Below are positions 16,325-25,286 of a DNA stretch of 64,000 nt, in pieces; within the stretch, counting starts at the first letter, position 1, and every line of letters starts with the position of its first letter. Below the pieces are notes generated by a model that saw only the letters and a list, made by a program, of their open reading frames with translations, ran no database searches and was not told the origin of the DNA. Origin of the DNA: Geodermatophilus normandii (GTDB lineage: Bacteria > Actinomycetota > Actinomycetes > Mycobacteriales > Geodermatophilaceae); the NCBI RefSeq assembly GCF_003182485.1, contig NZ_QGTX01000001.1:2620001-2684000 (forward strand). The letters run 5' to 3'. The position numbers and the translations under genes were made by a program.

Positions 16325-17401
16325 ATGGCATCCGACCAGGACCTGGTGGTCGAGACCGTCCGGGACATCCTCAGCGGCTTCGAGCCGTTCGTCCTCACGC
16401 CCGAGCGGCCGTGGGACGAGGGCCTGTGGTCGGCGCTGGCCGAGGCCGGGCTGACCGGCGTCGGGCTGCCCGAGGAGGCCGGCGGCTCCGGCGGCGAGCT
16501 CGCCGACGCCGTCGCGATCGTGCGCACGCTGGCCTCCGGCGCCGCCGCGGTGCCCGTGGCCGAGCAGCTGCTCGTGGCCGGGCCCGCGCTGGTGGCCGCC
16601 GACCTCGACCTGCCCTCGCCCGAGGAGCCGCTCACCGTGGCGGTCGAGGGCACGGTGGCCGCCGAGCCCTCCGACGACGGCGACGGCCCCGGCCGCTTCG
16701 TGCTCACCGGCACCGCCACCGACGTGCCGTGGGCGGGCGTGGCGCGGCACGTCGCGGTGCTGGCCACCCCGCCGGCGGGGATCGAGGGCGCGGTGCTCGC
16801 CGTCGTCGACGCCTCGGGCCTGACGGCGTCGTCGGCGGTGAACCTGGCCGGTGAGCCGCGCGGCTCCCTCGTGCTCGACGGCGTCGGTGTCCCCGGTGCG
16901 CTGCTGACGCCCGCGCGAGCCGCCACCCTGCGGGCGCGCTACGCGCTGACCCGCGCGGTGCAGATCTCGGCCGCGCTCGAGCAGGTGCTGGCGTGGACCG
17001 TGCAGTACGCCGGCGAGCGGCAGCAGTTCGGCCGGCCGCTGGGGAAGTTCCAGGCGATCCAGATGGAGCTGGCGCAGATGGCCGGCGAGGTCACCAGCAC
17101 CGCCGCGCTGGTCGACGCCGCGGTCCAGGCCCTCGGCCGCGGCGAGGACACCGTCGTGCTGGCTGCGGCCGCCGCCAAGGTGCGCGCGGGGGAGGCCGTC
17201 GAGCGGGTGGCCAAGCTCGCCCACCAGGTGCACGGCGCGATCGGCTTCACGCAGGAGTACCGGCTGCACCACCTGACCCGGCGCTGCTGGTCGTGGCGCG
17301 ACGAGGCCGGCACCGAGCTGGCCTGGTCGCGGACCCTCGGCGCCGCGCTGGTCGCCGCGGGCCCCGACGACGTCTGGCCCGCCTTCACCGCCGTCGTGTG
17401 A
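16325..17401 (+). CDS. Acyl-CoA dehydrogenase (partner subunit)
   Basis: The 358-residue protein is a shorter, divergent acyl-CoA dehydrogenase. It keeps the flavin-contacting C-terminal signature (AGERQQFGRPLGKFQAIQ, then HQVHGAIGFTQEY) but has an eroded N-terminal half. This is what one expects for one half of an alpha2-beta2 FadE-type enzyme with the gene 82 bases upstream. The spacer between them carries two copies of GGAGCGGAGCG (16282-16292 and 16311-16321). The substrate cannot be fixed from sequence. A 38-base palindrome closes the operon. Confidence 0.82.
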   Translation: MASDQDLVVETVRDILSGFEPFVLTPERPWDEGLWSALAEAGLTGVGLPEEAGGSGGELADAVAIVRTLASGAAAVPVAEQLLVAGPALVAADLDLPSPEEPLTVAVEGTVAAEPSDDGDGPGRFVLTGTATDVPWAGVARHVAVLATPPAGIEGAVLAVVDASGLTASSAVNLAGEPRGSLVLDGVGVPGALLTPARAATLRARYALTRAVQISAALEQVLAWTVQYAGERQQFGRPLGKFQAIQMELAQMAGEVTSTAALVDAAVQALGRGEDTVVLAAAAAKVRAGEAVERVAKLAHQVHGAIGFTQEYRLHHLTRRCWSWRDEAGTELAWSRTLGAALVAAGPDDVWPAFTAVV

Positions 17402-17404
17402 GTG

Positions 17405-17442
17405 CGCCTGTCCGCCTCCCGCGCGCGGGAGGCGGACAGGCG
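17405..17442. terminator. Perfect 38-base palindrome, bidirectional terminator
   Basis: A 19-base arm beginning CGCCTGTCCGCC is followed directly by its exact reverse complement. It lies between the convergent 3' ends of the acyl-CoA dehydrogenase operon and the ABM-like gene. No T-tract is present, as is common in very GC-rich actinobacteria. Confidence 0.75.
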
Positions 17443-17449
17443 CGGGTCC

Positions 17450-18070
17450 TCACACGGTCTCCGGCGCCCGCAGGTGGGCGAGCACGAGGTCGAACTCGGC
17501 GGCGTCGGTGATCTCGATCTTCATGGACCGGGCGAAGTCGTCCCGGGTGGCCCGGGCGTGCACGCGGCCGCGGTCCATGTCCTCGCGGTCCTCGAAGGTC
17601 ACCGCGGAGGCGGCGCGGCCGCCCTCCCGGTCGATCATGAGGCTCACGCTGCAGAAGCCGGGGTAGTCCTCCATCCGCGGCACCAGGACGCTGCGGTAGG
17701 CGTCGAGCACGCGGTCGATGCCGGCGGGGTCGGTGCGCCACCAGGTCACCCGGGTGCAGGCGCCCGACGGCGCCTCCGACCGGCGGTGCATGACCGCGAT
17801 CTCCCACTCCTGCACCTCCGCGGGGCCGCCCATGACCTCCGCGGCCTGCTCGCGCAGCCCGCGCACCCGGTCGGCGCTGGCCCGCATCGACTCGACGTCG
17901 TTCCACGACGAGGTGACGACGCTCCGGCCGGTGTCGCGGTCGGTGAGCATCGACAGGCCGGCACACCCGCGCATCTGCGTGAGCGCGGGCATGACCTCGT
18001 CGCAGACGAACGCGATCCCGTCGTCGACCTTGTCCGGGGTGCCGGCGACGGAGGTCGAGCGTGCGTACAT
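17450..18070 (-). CDS. Antibiotic-biosynthesis-monooxygenase (ABM)-like protein
   Basis: The 206-residue protein has two ferredoxin-like halves. The first is MYARSTSVAGTPDKVDDGIAF through GCAGLSMLTDRDTGRSVVTSSW; the second, from about residue 105, has DYPGFCSVSLMIDREGGRAASAVTFEDRE. This tandem dimeric alpha/beta barrel is shared by ABM, heme-degrading and stress-response proteins. No heme or substrate ligands can be identified with certainty. ATG at 18070; divergent from the amidotransferase-like gene at 18207. Confidence 0.65.
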   Translation of the reverse strand: MYARSTSVAGTPDKVDDGIAFVCDEVMPALTQMRGCAGLSMLTDRDTGRSVVTSSWNDVESMRASADRVRGLREQAAEVMGGPAEVQEWEIAVMHRRSEAPSGACTRVTWWRTDPAGIDRVLDAYRSVLVPRMEDYPGFCSVSLMIDREGGRAASAVTFEDREDMDRGRVHARATRDDFARSMKIEITDAAEFDLVLAHLRAPETV

Positions 18071-18194
18071 GGCCGCTCCTCTCAGGGGCGGCGTGCCCGT
18101 GCGGCACCGCCGCGGGCGACAGCCTGCTCGCGTCGGCGCTCCCTGGGAAGGGGGCGCCCGGCGCGGGACGTCCGGGACGGTCGGTGAGTCTGCC

Positions 18195-18200
18195 GATACT
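18195..18200 (+). promoter_or_regulatory. -10 element of a leaderless promoter
   Basis: GATACT stands six bases before the ATG at 18207, with no ribosome-binding site between. This fits a leaderless transcript. Confidence 0.5.
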
Positions 18201-18206
18201 GGGCGC

Positions 18207-18941
18207 ATGCAGACCGCGCTCGTCCTGGTCCACGACGCCGACCCGTCCCGCGGGCACCGCCTCGTCGGCGCCCTGCGGCCGGCGCTGCAGGCCCAGGGGC
18301 TGGCGGTCGTCGTGGGGACGACGGTCGGGCCCTCGCCGCTGCTGACCGACCTGCCCGATCCCGCCACGCTGGGCACGCTCGTGGTCATGGGCTCCGGCGC
18401 GGCGGCCTACGACGACACCGTGCCGTGGCTGGGCGCCGAGCTCGCCTACCTGCGGCGGGCGGTCGACGCCGGGACGCCGGTGCTCGGCGTCTGCTTCGGC
18501 GGGCAGGCGCTGTCGCGGGTGCTCGGCGGCGAGGTGTCGCCGGCGCCGGAGGGCGAGCACGGTTTCCTCGACGTCGAGACCGCCGACCCCGCGCTGGTGC
18601 CCGCCGGCCCGTGGTTCGAGTACCACGGCGACCGGTTCACCGTGCCGCCGGGCGCGGTGGAGGTGGCCCGGACCGCCCGCGCCGTCCAGGCGTTCGTGTC
18701 CGGCCCGCACCTGGGGGTGCAGTTCCACCCGGAGATCGACCCCGGCGCCTTCTCCGCGTGGGAGGAGACCTGGGAGCTGACCGGCCCACCGCCGCCGGAG
18801 GCCGCCGCGAAGGTGCCGGGGCTGCGCCGGGAGATCGCCGAGCGGGAGTCCGGGGCCGCTGCGGCCTGTGCCCGGCTGGTCGAGGCGTTCCTCGCCCGGG
18901 CCGCCCGCGTGCGTCCGGCGGAGGAGGAGACGGCGGCCTGA
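18207..18941 (+). CDS. Class I glutamine amidotransferase-like protein
   Basis: The 244-residue protein has a class I glutamine amidotransferase fold with the nucleophile elbow GVCFGGQALS, a His in GVQFHPEID and the following glutamate, giving a Cys-His-Glu triad. Stand-alone proteins of this type (GMP-synthase-like GATase1) often act on small amide or gamma-glutamyl compounds. No synthase partner is adjacent. The downstream AlaX-like gene follows after 29 bases and may be cotranscribed. Confidence 0.75.
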   Translation: MQTALVLVHDADPSRGHRLVGALRPALQAQGLAVVVGTTVGPSPLLTDLPDPATLGTLVVMGSGAAAYDDTVPWLGAELAYLRRAVDAGTPVLGVCFGGQALSRVLGGEVSPAPEGEHGFLDVETADPALVPAGPWFEYHGDRFTVPPGAVEVARTARAVQAFVSGPHLGVQFHPEIDPGAFSAWEETWELTGPPPPEAAAKVPGLRREIAERESGAAAACARLVEAFLARAARVRPAEEETAA

Positions 18942-18970
18942 GCCCGGGGCGTTCGGCAGGATGCGTGTCC

Positions 18971-19705
18971 GTGAGCGCTGACCGGCACGGGCACACCCAC
19001 CGCCTCGACCTCGCCGACGCCACGGTGCGGGAGTGGGACGCGACCGTCGTCGCGGCCGACCCCGAGCAGGGCATCGTGCTCGACCGCTCGGCCTTCTACC
19101 CGGGCGGCGGAGGGCAGCCCCCGGACGAGGGCGTGCTGCTGTGGGGCGGTGTCCGGACCCGGATCGCCGGCACGCGCAGGGGTGACGAGCTCTACCTCGT
19201 CCCGGTCGAGGGGGACCCCCTGCCGCCGCCGGGGACCGCCGTCCGCGGTGCCCTGGACGACGAGCGGCGGACCGCACTGATGCGCACCCACTCGGGGCTG
19301 CACGTGCTCACCGGCGTCGTCCTGCGCGACTTCGGCGCCAAGGTCACCGGCGGCAACATGGAGCCGCTGACCGCGCGGATGGACTTCGACCTCGCCGAGG
19401 TGCCGGGCGACTTCAAGGACCGGGTGGCCGAGGCGGTGAACGCCGAGATCGCCGCCGACCGCCGGATCGAGGTGCGCACGCTGCCCCGCGAGGAGGCGTA
19501 CGCCATCCCCGACCTCATCCGGACGGCCACCGACCTGCTGCCGCCCGACATCGAGCAGGTCCGCATCGTCGACATCGTCGGGCTGGACCTGCAGGCCGAC
19601 GGCGGCACGCACGTGGCCTCGACGGCGATGGTCGGCCGCGTCGAGGTGGTCAAGATGGAGAACAAGGGGCGCGGGTTCCGCCGGCTGCGGGTGCGCATCG
19701 TCTGA
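18971..19705 (+). CDS. AlaX-like alanyl-tRNA editing protein
   Basis: The 244-residue product matches stand-alone alanyl-tRNA editing (AlaX) proteins, which hydrolyse Ser- or Gly-mischarged tRNA-Ala. It has an N-terminal beta-barrel (FYPGGGGQPPDEG) and an editing domain with zinc-binding HSGLH, GGNMEPLTARMDF and GGTHV. The usual Cys before GGTH (CGGTH) is Asp here, so the metal site has one altered ligand. GTG at 18971 is preferred; GTG at 18965 is an in-frame alternative. Confidence 0.8.
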   Translation: MSADRHGHTHRLDLADATVREWDATVVAADPEQGIVLDRSAFYPGGGGQPPDEGVLLWGGVRTRIAGTRRGDELYLVPVEGDPLPPPGTAVRGALDDERRTALMRTHSGLHVLTGVVLRDFGAKVTGGNMEPLTARMDFDLAEVPGDFKDRVAEAVNAEIAADRRIEVRTLPREEAYAIPDLIRTATDLLPPDIEQVRIVDIVGLDLQADGGTHVASTAMVGRVEVVKMENKGRGFRRLRVRIV

Positions 19706-19754
19706 GCCGGCGGCGCGACCCCATGATCGACGAGCGTTCCGATTAGGGCCGTTC

Positions 19755-19760
19755 TAGTCT
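19755..19760 (+). promoter_or_regulatory. -10 element of a leaderless promoter for the Val/Pro-repeat gene
   Basis: TAGTCT is followed by six bases and the GTG at 19767, the same layout as other leaderless starts in the window. Confidence 0.55.
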
Positions 19761-19766
19761 TCCTGC

Positions 19767-22226
19767 GTGCGGAGGAGACCTTCTTCGCGGGGGGTGGATG
19801 GCAGCGCGGTCGCTGCTGCCTGGCCCCGGAAGGTCCTCCTCCTGGCCTGGCTGGCGGCCGGTCTGTATGCACTCCTCCTCCTGGTCTCCGGTACGGCTCG
19901 TGCCGCCGACGATCCGCTGGCTCCCGCCGGCTCCCTGCTGGGCGGAGCGGCCGAGGACGTCGTCGAGACGGTCGACGGGGTCGCCCCTGCGCCGGTCGTG
20001 GACGACGCCGCCGCGACCCCCGAGCCGGTCGTCGAGACCGTGGCCGAGCCGGTCGAGACGGTGACCGAGCCGGTGGTCGAGACGGTGACCGAGCCCGTGG
20101 CTCCGGTGGCCGAGACCGTGGTCGAGACGGTGACCGAGCCCGTGGCGCCGGTGGTCGAGACCGTGGTCGAGACGGTGACCGAGCCCGTGGCGCCGGTGGC
20201 CGAGTCGGTGGCGCCCGTGGTCGAGACGGTGACCGAGCCCGTGGCGCCGGTGGCCGAGACGATCGCCGAGCCGGTCGTGAACGCTCCCGTGGAGACGGTC
20301 GAGCCGGTGGTCGAGACGGTGACCGAGCCGGTGGCGCCCGTGGTCGAGCCGGTGACCGAGCCCGTGGCGCCGGTGGCCGAGACCGTGGCCGAGCCGGTCG
20401 TCGAGACGGTGGTCGAGCCGGTGGCGCCGGTGGTGGAGACCGTGGTCGAGACGGTGGCCGAGCCGGTCGAACCGGTGGTGGAGACCGTGGTCGAGCCGGT
20501 GACCGAGACCGTGACTGAGCCAGTTGTGCCGGTCGTGGAGACCGTAATCGAGCCGGTCGTGCCGGTGGTCGAGACGGTCGTGGACGTTCCAGGAGAGGCG
20601 GCCGAGCCGGTCGTCGAGACCGTGGTCGAGCCGGTCGTGCCGGTGGTGGGAACCGTCGTCGAGCCGGTGCCGCCGGTCGTGGAGCGCGTGCTGCCTCCGG
20701 TCGTGGAGCGCGTCGGGCCTCCCGTCGGGCGCGTGCTGCCTCCGGTCGTGGAGCGCGTCGGGCCTCCCGTGGAGCGCGTGCTGCCTCCGGTGGTGCCGGT
20801 CGTCGAGCACGTGCTGCCCCCGGTGGTGGACACAGTCGTCCCGGTGGTCGATGCGGTCGTGCCGCCGGTCGTGGAGCAGGTGCTCCCTCCGGTGGTGGCG
20901 CCGGTGGTGCCCGTGGTCGAGCAGGTCGTGCCGCCGGTCGTCGAGCACGTCGTGCCGCCGGTCGTGGAGCAGGTGCTGCTTCCGGTGGTGGAGCAGGTGC
21001 TGCCTCCGGTGGTGGCGCCGGTGGTGCCCGTGGTCGAGCAGGTGTTGCCGCCGGTCGTCGAGCACGTCGTGCCGCCGGTGGTGGAGCAGGTGCTGCCTCC
21101 GGTGGTGGCGCCGGTGGTGCCCGTGGTCGAGCACGTCGTGCCGCCGGTCGTGGAGCAGGTGCTGCCTCCGGTGGTGGCTCCGGTGGTCCCGGTCGTCGAG
21201 CCCGTGCTGCCCCCGGTGGTGGACACAGTCGTCCCGGTCGTCGATGCGGTCGTGCCGCCGGTCGTCGAGCCCGTGCTGCCGCCGGTGGTGGCACCGGTGG
21301 TGCCGGTCGTCGAGCACGTACTGCCCCCGGTCGTCGATGCGGTGGTGCAGCCGGTCCTCGAGCCGGTTCTGCCGGTGATCGAGAACGTCGTCCACCCGGT
21401 CGTGCCCGTCGTCGAGGTCGTCGTCCCGCCCGTCGTCCCGCCCGTCGTCCCGGTGATCGACACCGTGGTGGTGCCGGTCGTGGACCAGGTCCTGCCGCCT
21501 GTCGTCACGCCGGTCGTCGAGCAGGTCCTGCCTCCGGTCGCGGTGCCGGTGGTCGAGGTCGTGGCCCCGGTCGTCGAGCCCGTCGTCCCGGTCGAGGTCG
21601 TCGTCGAGCCGGCCGAGGTCGTGGCCCCGGTCGTCGAGCCGGTCGAGGTCGTCGCCACGCCGGCGGCACCGGTCGTCGAGGTCCCGGCGGTCGGCGGCAC
21701 GGGCGACCCGGCGATCACGACGACCTCCAGCGTCGCCGTCGCCGAGCCGTCAACCGCCGAGCCGTCCACCGCCGAGCCGTCCACCGCCGCGCCGGCAACC
21801 GCCGCGCCGTCCTCCGTCGCGCCGGTCACCGCCGTCGTCCCGACCGCCAGCGCGACCGCCGCGGTGACCGAGGTGCCGCTCTCCGTCGCCCTGATGCAGA
21901 CCGGCCATCTCGCCCAGTGGCTGACCTCCACGGCCGGAGCCGTCGTCCCGGTCAGCAGCACCGTGTCGCGCGAGCACACCACCGCCTCGGAGCCCGTCGC
22001 GCCGCCGCTCGGCACCGACCTCCCGACCGAGCCCACGTCCCCGCCGGAGCCCAAGCCGATCGCGCCGTCCGCGCCCACGATGTCGTCCTCGATGTCGCTG
22101 ACCGCGATGGCCGCCATCTGCCCGGCCTGGGCGCCCCCCTCCGCCGTCTCCTCCGTCGAGGCGCCGGCGTCGGCTCCGGCCGTCGCCTCCGCCGTCCTGC
22201 GCGACCCCTCCTTCTCTCCCGACTGA
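19767..22226 (+). CDS. Secreted Val/Pro/Glu-repeat protein, possible surface stalk
   Basis: The 819-residue protein begins with a signal peptide ([22 protein letters not shown], cleavage near TARA). Up to about residue 290 it carries repeats of the [12 protein letters not shown] type, then to about residue 640 proline-richer units such as [15 protein letters not shown] and [15 protein letters not shown]. The last 170 residues are Ala/Ser/Thr/Pro-rich with no LPXTG or membrane anchor. The regular Val-Pro-Glu periodicity suggests an extended polyproline-II rod in the cell wall or outside the cell. The DNA repeats are nearly identical in places, so copy number may vary between strains. Function unknown. 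Confidence 0.75.
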   Translation: MRRRPSSRGVDGSAVAAAWPRKVLLLAWLAAGLYALLLLVSGTARAADDPLAPAGSLLGGAAEDVVETVDGVAPAPVVDDAAATPEPVVETVAEPVETVTEPVVETVTEPVAPVAETVVETVTEPVAPVVETVVETVTEPVAPVAESVAPVVETVTEPVAPVAETIAEPVVNAPVETVEPVVETVTEPVAPVVEPVTEPVAPVAETVAEPVVETVVEPVAPVVETVVETVAEPVEPVVETVVEPVTETVTEPVVPVVETVIEPVVPVVETVVDVPGEAAEPVVETVVEPVVPVVGTVVEPVPPVVERVLPPVVERVGPPVGRVLPPVVERVGPPVERVLPPVVPVVEHVLPPVVDTVVPVVDAVVPPVVEQVLPPVVAPVVPVVEQVVPPVVEHVVPPVVEQVLLPVVEQVLPPVVAPVVPVVEQVLPPVVEHVVPPVVEQVLPPVVAPVVPVVEHVVPPVVEQVLPPVVAPVVPVVEPVLPPVVDTVVPVVDAVVPPVVEPVLPPVVAPVVPVVEHVLPPVVDAVVQPVLEPVLPVIENVVHPVVPVVEVVVPPVVPPVVPVIDTVVVPVVDQVLPPVVTPVVEQVLPPVAVPVVEVVAPVVEPVVPVEVVVEPAEVVAPVVEPVEVVATPAAPVVEVPAVGGTGDPAITTTSSVAVAEPSTAEPSTAEPSTAAPATAAPSSVAPVTAVVPTASATAAVTEVPLSVALMQTGHLAQWLTSTAGAVVPVSSTVSREHTTASEPVAPPLGTDLPTEPTSPPEPKPIAPSAPTMSSSMSLTAMAAICPAWAPPSAVSSVEAPASAPAVASAVLRDPSFSPD
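19985..21700. repeat. Coding tandem-repeat tract in the Val/Pro-repeat gene
   Basis: Units built on GTCGAGACGGTGACCGAGCC, and later on GTGCTGCCTCCGGTGGTG and GTGCCGCCGGTCGTGGAG, recur many times with small changes. The tract keeps long frames open on both strands, which is why large spurious antisense frames appear here. Confidence 0.85.
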
Positions 22227-22549
22227 CCTCCTCGCCAGGCGCGCACCTGCCGCCGGTCCGAGGTCGGGGTCTCTCCCGCACCGCATCGCCGGCTGTGCGC
22301 TGCCTTCCCGGGCGTGACCCCGACCTGGCTCCCGCTGGGTCCGGGCCACCGGGCGGGGAGGTATCGGGGCTGGGGGTTCCGTGTACGGCCGTTCGCGGTT
22401 GCGGCACCCCTGACCTCCCCGCCCAGCTCTCAGGACGACGGGGGCGGTGGCAGCACCGCCGCCCCCGCCCCCGTCGACCGCTCTGACGCGACATCCGGAC
22501 GACGCCCTGCAGCCATGCGCCCGACACGTCGATGTGCTGTCATGACGTC
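22227..22549. other. Intergenic stretch with no recognisable gene
   Basis: No convincing frame or RNA gene is seen. A GC-rich hairpin-like segment near 22440-22467 (GGGGGCGGTG with an imperfect complement) could end the upstream transcript. Confidence 0.4.
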
Positions 22550-22714
22550 ATGACGACCCCGCGCGTGCTGCGTCCGCTGCCCGACCGCGCCACCGTCGTC
22601 GACGTGCACGGCTCCCGGTTCCTCCTCGAGTGGTTGGACCGGGACACCCTGGCCGATGCCGCGGAGACGGCGCGGCGCCACGACGACCTGCCGGGGGAGC
22701 GCGCCGCGAGCTGA
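22550..22714 (+). CDS. Small hypothetical protein
   Basis: A 54-residue frame from ATG at 22550 encodes a soluble, charged protein (RATVVDVHGSRFLLEWLDRDTLADAAETARRHDD). It heads a row of small genes in the same direction. No family is recognised and the ribosome-binding site is weak; support is codon usage and position. Confidence 0.4.
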   Translation: MTTPRVLRPLPDRATVVDVHGSRFLLEWLDRDTLADAAETARRHDDLPGERAAS

Positions 22715-22763
22715 GCCGCGCGAAGGCCTGTCGCACGGGCGCGCCGTCGGGCACAGTGCGCGC

Positions 22764-23009
22764 GTGATCGTCACCGTGGTCGTCGTCGCCTTCGTCGTGC
22801 TGGTCCTGGCCGCTGCCACTGCGGCGCAGCGTGCTGCCCGGAGGACTCCCGGTCGCCACTCCGCCGGTGACGGTTCCGGCGCGAGCTGGTACGGCGACGG
22901 GAGCTCCTACGACGGCGGGCACCACGGCCACGGCCACTCCGACGGCGGCGGCTGGGGCGGCGACGGCGGCGGTGGGGGCGATGGCGGCGGCGGTGGCGGC
23001 GGCGACTGA
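22764..23009 (+). CDS. Small membrane protein with His/Gly/Asp-rich tail (1 of 3)
   Basis: The 81-residue protein has one N-terminal membrane helix (IVTVVVVAFVVLVLAAATAA) and a tail rich in Gly, His and Asp (YDGGHHGHGHSDGGG, then a poly-Gly/Asp end). CACAGT stands six bases before the GTG, suggesting a leaderless transcript. The two genes that follow have the same build, so the three appear to be a local family. Metal binding by the His/Asp tail is possible but unproven. Confidence 0.6.
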   Translation: MIVTVVVVAFVVLVLAAATAAQRAARRTPGRHSAGDGSGASWYGDGSSYDGGHHGHGHSDGGGWGGDGGGGGDGGGGGGGD

Positions 23010-23063
23010 TCCCGCGCGCCGACCCGTACCGGCGGAGGCCGCGGTCGGGCACGGTCCCCGTCC

Positions 23064-23291
23064 GTGGCCGCGCTCTCCCTCGTCGCGCTCGTCGTCCTGG
23101 TGCTCTACCTGGTGCTGTCCTGGCAGGGGCCGCAGCCGGGTGCCGGCCATCCGGACGCGTTCGACCCCGGCCACGCCGGCTACGGCCCCTGGCACGGCGC
23201 GACCGCCCCGGGCGGCTCCGAGGTCTGGGCCGACAGCATCGACTCCGGGAGCCTCTCCGACGGTGGGAGCGCCGGCGGGCGCCCGGACTGA
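23064..23291 (+). CDS. Small membrane protein with Gly/Pro-rich tail (2 of 3)
   Basis: The 75-residue product has an N-terminal helix (ALSLVALVVLVLYLVLSW) and a polar tail with GPWHGATAPGGSEVWADS and Ser/Gly-rich sequence. It shares its architecture with the genes on either side but lacks their poly-Gly ends. GTG start; function unknown. Confidence 0.55.
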   Translation: MAALSLVALVVLVLYLVLSWQGPQPGAGHPDAFDPGHAGYGPWHGATAPGGSEVWADSIDSGSLSDGGSAGGRPD

Positions 23292-23342
23292 GACCGCCGC
23301 GCGCCTCTGGCGCGACGGGCTCCGTCGCGGGACAGTTCCGCC

Positions 23343-23585
23343 ATGACGACGGTCGTGGTGATCGCGGTGGTGGCGGCGCTGGTGCTCATGGCCTACGGCA
23401 TGCAGCGGTTCCGGAGGGGCACGGCCGGGGACGCGTACGGCGCGATCCCGGGGCGCCCGGCGCACCACGTCGGCTACGTCGCCGGGAGCGGTTACGCGGC
23501 CGGCGGCTTCGACGGCGGGGGTCTCGGCGGCGGTTTCGACGGCGGAGGTGGCGGCGGCGGCGACGGTGGCGGGGGCGGCTGCTGA
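23343..23585 (+). CDS. Small membrane protein with Gly-rich tail ending in Cys (3 of 3)
   Basis: The 80-residue product has an N-terminal helix (TTVVVIAVVAALVLMAYGM), a short basic stretch and a Gly/Phe/Asp-rich tail (GGFDGGGLGGGFDGGGG) ending in Cys. GACAGT six bases before the ATG indicates a leaderless transcript. Convergent with the TMEM175 gene, whose stop is only three bases away. Confidence 0.6.
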   Translation: MTTVVVIAVVAALVLMAYGMQRFRRGTAGDAYGAIPGRPAHHVGYVAGSGYAAGGFDGGGLGGGFDGGGGGGGDGGGGGC

Positions 23586-23588
23586 CGC

Positions 23589-24221
23589 TCAGTCCCGCAG
23601 GCGGCGCGTGACCAGCCGCCCGTAGAGCACCGGCACGGCCGCCCACAGCACGAACGCCCACCGGCCGACCAGCGGGAACAGCGGCACCGAGACGAGGAAC
23701 CCGAGCGCGCCGCCGGCCGCGTCGTTCCACGGCCGGGCGGTGATCGACGGCGGCGTCCCCGGCGCGAACAGTCCCTCGCGCACGGCCAGCGACACCATGG
23801 CCGCGAACACCAGCTGCAGCAGCGCCTGGGCCACCGCGAACATCCCGAACCGCACGACGTCGAGGTCGCCCTCGGTCAGGACGCGGGTGAGGAACGGCGT
23901 CAGGACGATCAGCAGCAGCCAGGCCAGACTCAGCGTCACCAGCCGCGGCCGGACCCCGACCAGCCACCGGAACACCTGGTGGTGCCCCGTCCAGTGCGCG
24001 GCCACGACGAGGAACCCGATGAGGAAGGCCAGGTAGTCGTACTGGTGGTCGTCCAGTGAGCGGAGCACGGCCGACGCCGTCCCGCCCTCCGGCACCGGCA
24101 GGTCCAGCGCCAGCAGCGTGATGGCGATGGCGACGACGGCGTCGGAGAAGAACGTCAGTCGCTGGGCGGCCTCGAGGTCGACCTGGGCGGCGTCCGCGTC
24201 GAGCGGGTCGCCGTCGGCCAT
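23589..24221 (-). CDS. TMEM175/DUF1211-family potassium channel
   Basis: The 210-residue protein has the signature of TMEM175 channels near residue 20: RLTFFSDAVVAIAITLLALD, with the FSD motif and the pore-lining hydrophobic helix, followed by five more predicted helices. Bacterial members have one six-helix unit and form tetrameric K+-selective leak channels. Position H54-DYLAFLIGFLVVAAHW matches the second conserved helix. ATG at 24221. Confidence 0.85.
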   Translation of the reverse strand: MADGDPLDADAAQVDLEAAQRLTFFSDAVVAIAITLLALDLPVPEGGTASAVLRSLDDHQYDYLAFLIGFLVVAAHWTGHHQVFRWLVGVRPRLVTLSLAWLLLIVLTPFLTRVLTEGDLDVVRFGMFAVAQALLQLVFAAMVSLAVREGLFAPGTPPSITARPWNDAAGGALGFLVSVPLFPLVGRWAFVLWAAVPVLYGRLVTRRLRD

Positions 24222-24230
24222 GCCGGGAGG

Positions 24231-25286
24231 CTAGTGGCGTTCGGCGTCCGGCCGGTGCCCGATGCCGCCGGGGCCGTGCGCGGCCGGCACCTCCTCGCCG
24301 GCGGCCACCGGGCCGGGCGGGGTGCCGTCGCCGAAGGGCGAGCCGCCGAGCTCCTCGCGGCCGTGCGGGGTCAGCCAGGTGCGGGTGTCCGGGCCCATCG
24401 GGATCACCTGCGTCGGGTTGATGTCGGCGTGGACGACGTAGTAGTGCTCCTTGATCTGCGGGAAGTCGGTGGTGTCGCCGAACCCGGGCGTCTGGAACAG
24501 GTCACGCGCGTAGGCCCACAGCACCGGCATCTCACTGAGCTTCTGCCGGTTGGCCTTGAAGTGGCCGTGGTAGACGGCGTCGAACCGGGCCAGCGTGGTG
24601 AACAGGCGGACGTCGGCCTCGGTGATCGTGTCGCCCATGAGGAAACGCCGGGTGGCCAGGCGCTCCTCGAGCCAGTCCAGCGCCGTCCACAGCCGGTCGT
24701 AGGCCTTGTCGTAGGCGGCCTGGTCGCCGGCGAACCCGCACCGGTACACGCCGTTGTTGACCTCGGTGTAGACGCGCGTCATCACCTCGTCCATCTCGTC
24801 CCGCAGGTGCTCGGGGTAGAGGTCGGGGGCGCCGTCACGGTGGTGCGCCGTCCACTGCGTGGAGAAGTCCAGCGTCATCTGCACGAAGTCGTTGGTGACG
24901 ACGGCCTTCGTCGGGACGTCGACCATCGCCGGCACGGTGATCCCCCGCGGGTACTCCGGGTCGCGGGCGAGGAACGCCTCCTGCAGCCGCTCGTAGCCCA
25001 GCACGGGGTCACGGCCACCGGGGTCGAGGTCGAAGGTCCAGCTGCGCTCGTCGTGCGTGGGCCCGCAGATGCCCATCGAGAAGGCCGGCTCGAGGCCCAG
25101 CAGGCGGCGCACGATCGCCGCGCGGTTGGCCCACGGGCAGGCGCGGGCGATGACCAGCCGGTAGCGGCCGGGCTCGACCGGCCACGGGCTCGAGCCGTCG
25201 GAGGTGATCCGGTCGGTGATGTAGTTCGTGTCGCGGCTGTACTCCTGGCCGCTGGTGACGTAACCGGATCCCGTGTCGTCGCTCAC
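24231..25286 (-). CDS. Glutathionyl/mycothiolyl-hydroquinone reductase-like GST (YqjG/ECM4 family)
   Basis: The 351-residue protein is an Xi-class glutathione transferase. It has the thioredoxin-fold motif ACPWANR with the catalytic Cys, PAMVD, and the helical domain with TEVNNGVYRCGFA and MGDTITEADVRLFTTLARFD. Such enzymes reduce S-glutathionyl hydroquinones; an actinobacterium would probably use mycothiol. The C-terminal 40 residues are a Gly/Pro extension. GTG at 25286 starts the conserved part; the open frame extends upstream without family resemblance. Confidence 0.85.
   Translation of the reverse strand: MSDDTGSGYVTSGQEYSRDTNYITDRITSDGSSPWPVEPGRYRLVIARACPWANRAAIVRRLLGLEPAFSMGICGPTHDERSWTFDLDPGGRDPVLGYERLQEAFLARDPEYPRGITVPAMVDVPTKAVVTNDFVQMTLDFSTQWTAHHRDGAPDLYPEHLRDEMDEVMTRVYTEVNNGVYRCGFAGDQAAYDKAYDRLWTALDWLEERLATRRFLMGDTITEADVRLFTTLARFDAVYHGHFKANRQKLSEMPVLWAYARDLFQTPGFGDTTDFPQIKEHYYVVHADINPTQVIPMGPDTRTWLTPHGREELGGSPFGDGTPPGPVAAGEEVPAAHGPGGIGHRPDAERH

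Noticed and set aside
19985-21700. CRISPR array.
   Set aside because: The repeats are protein-coding, adjacent and of variable length, without unique spacers or cas genes.
19743-22246. Very long reverse-strand frames opposite the Val/Pro-repeat gene (550 to 830 codons).
   Set aside because: They arise from repetitive codons such as GTC/GAC that leave all frames open. The forward frame has a signal peptide and a leaderless promoter; the reverse ones have low-complexity His/Asp, Arg/Pro or Ser/Thr/Gly products and no start signal.
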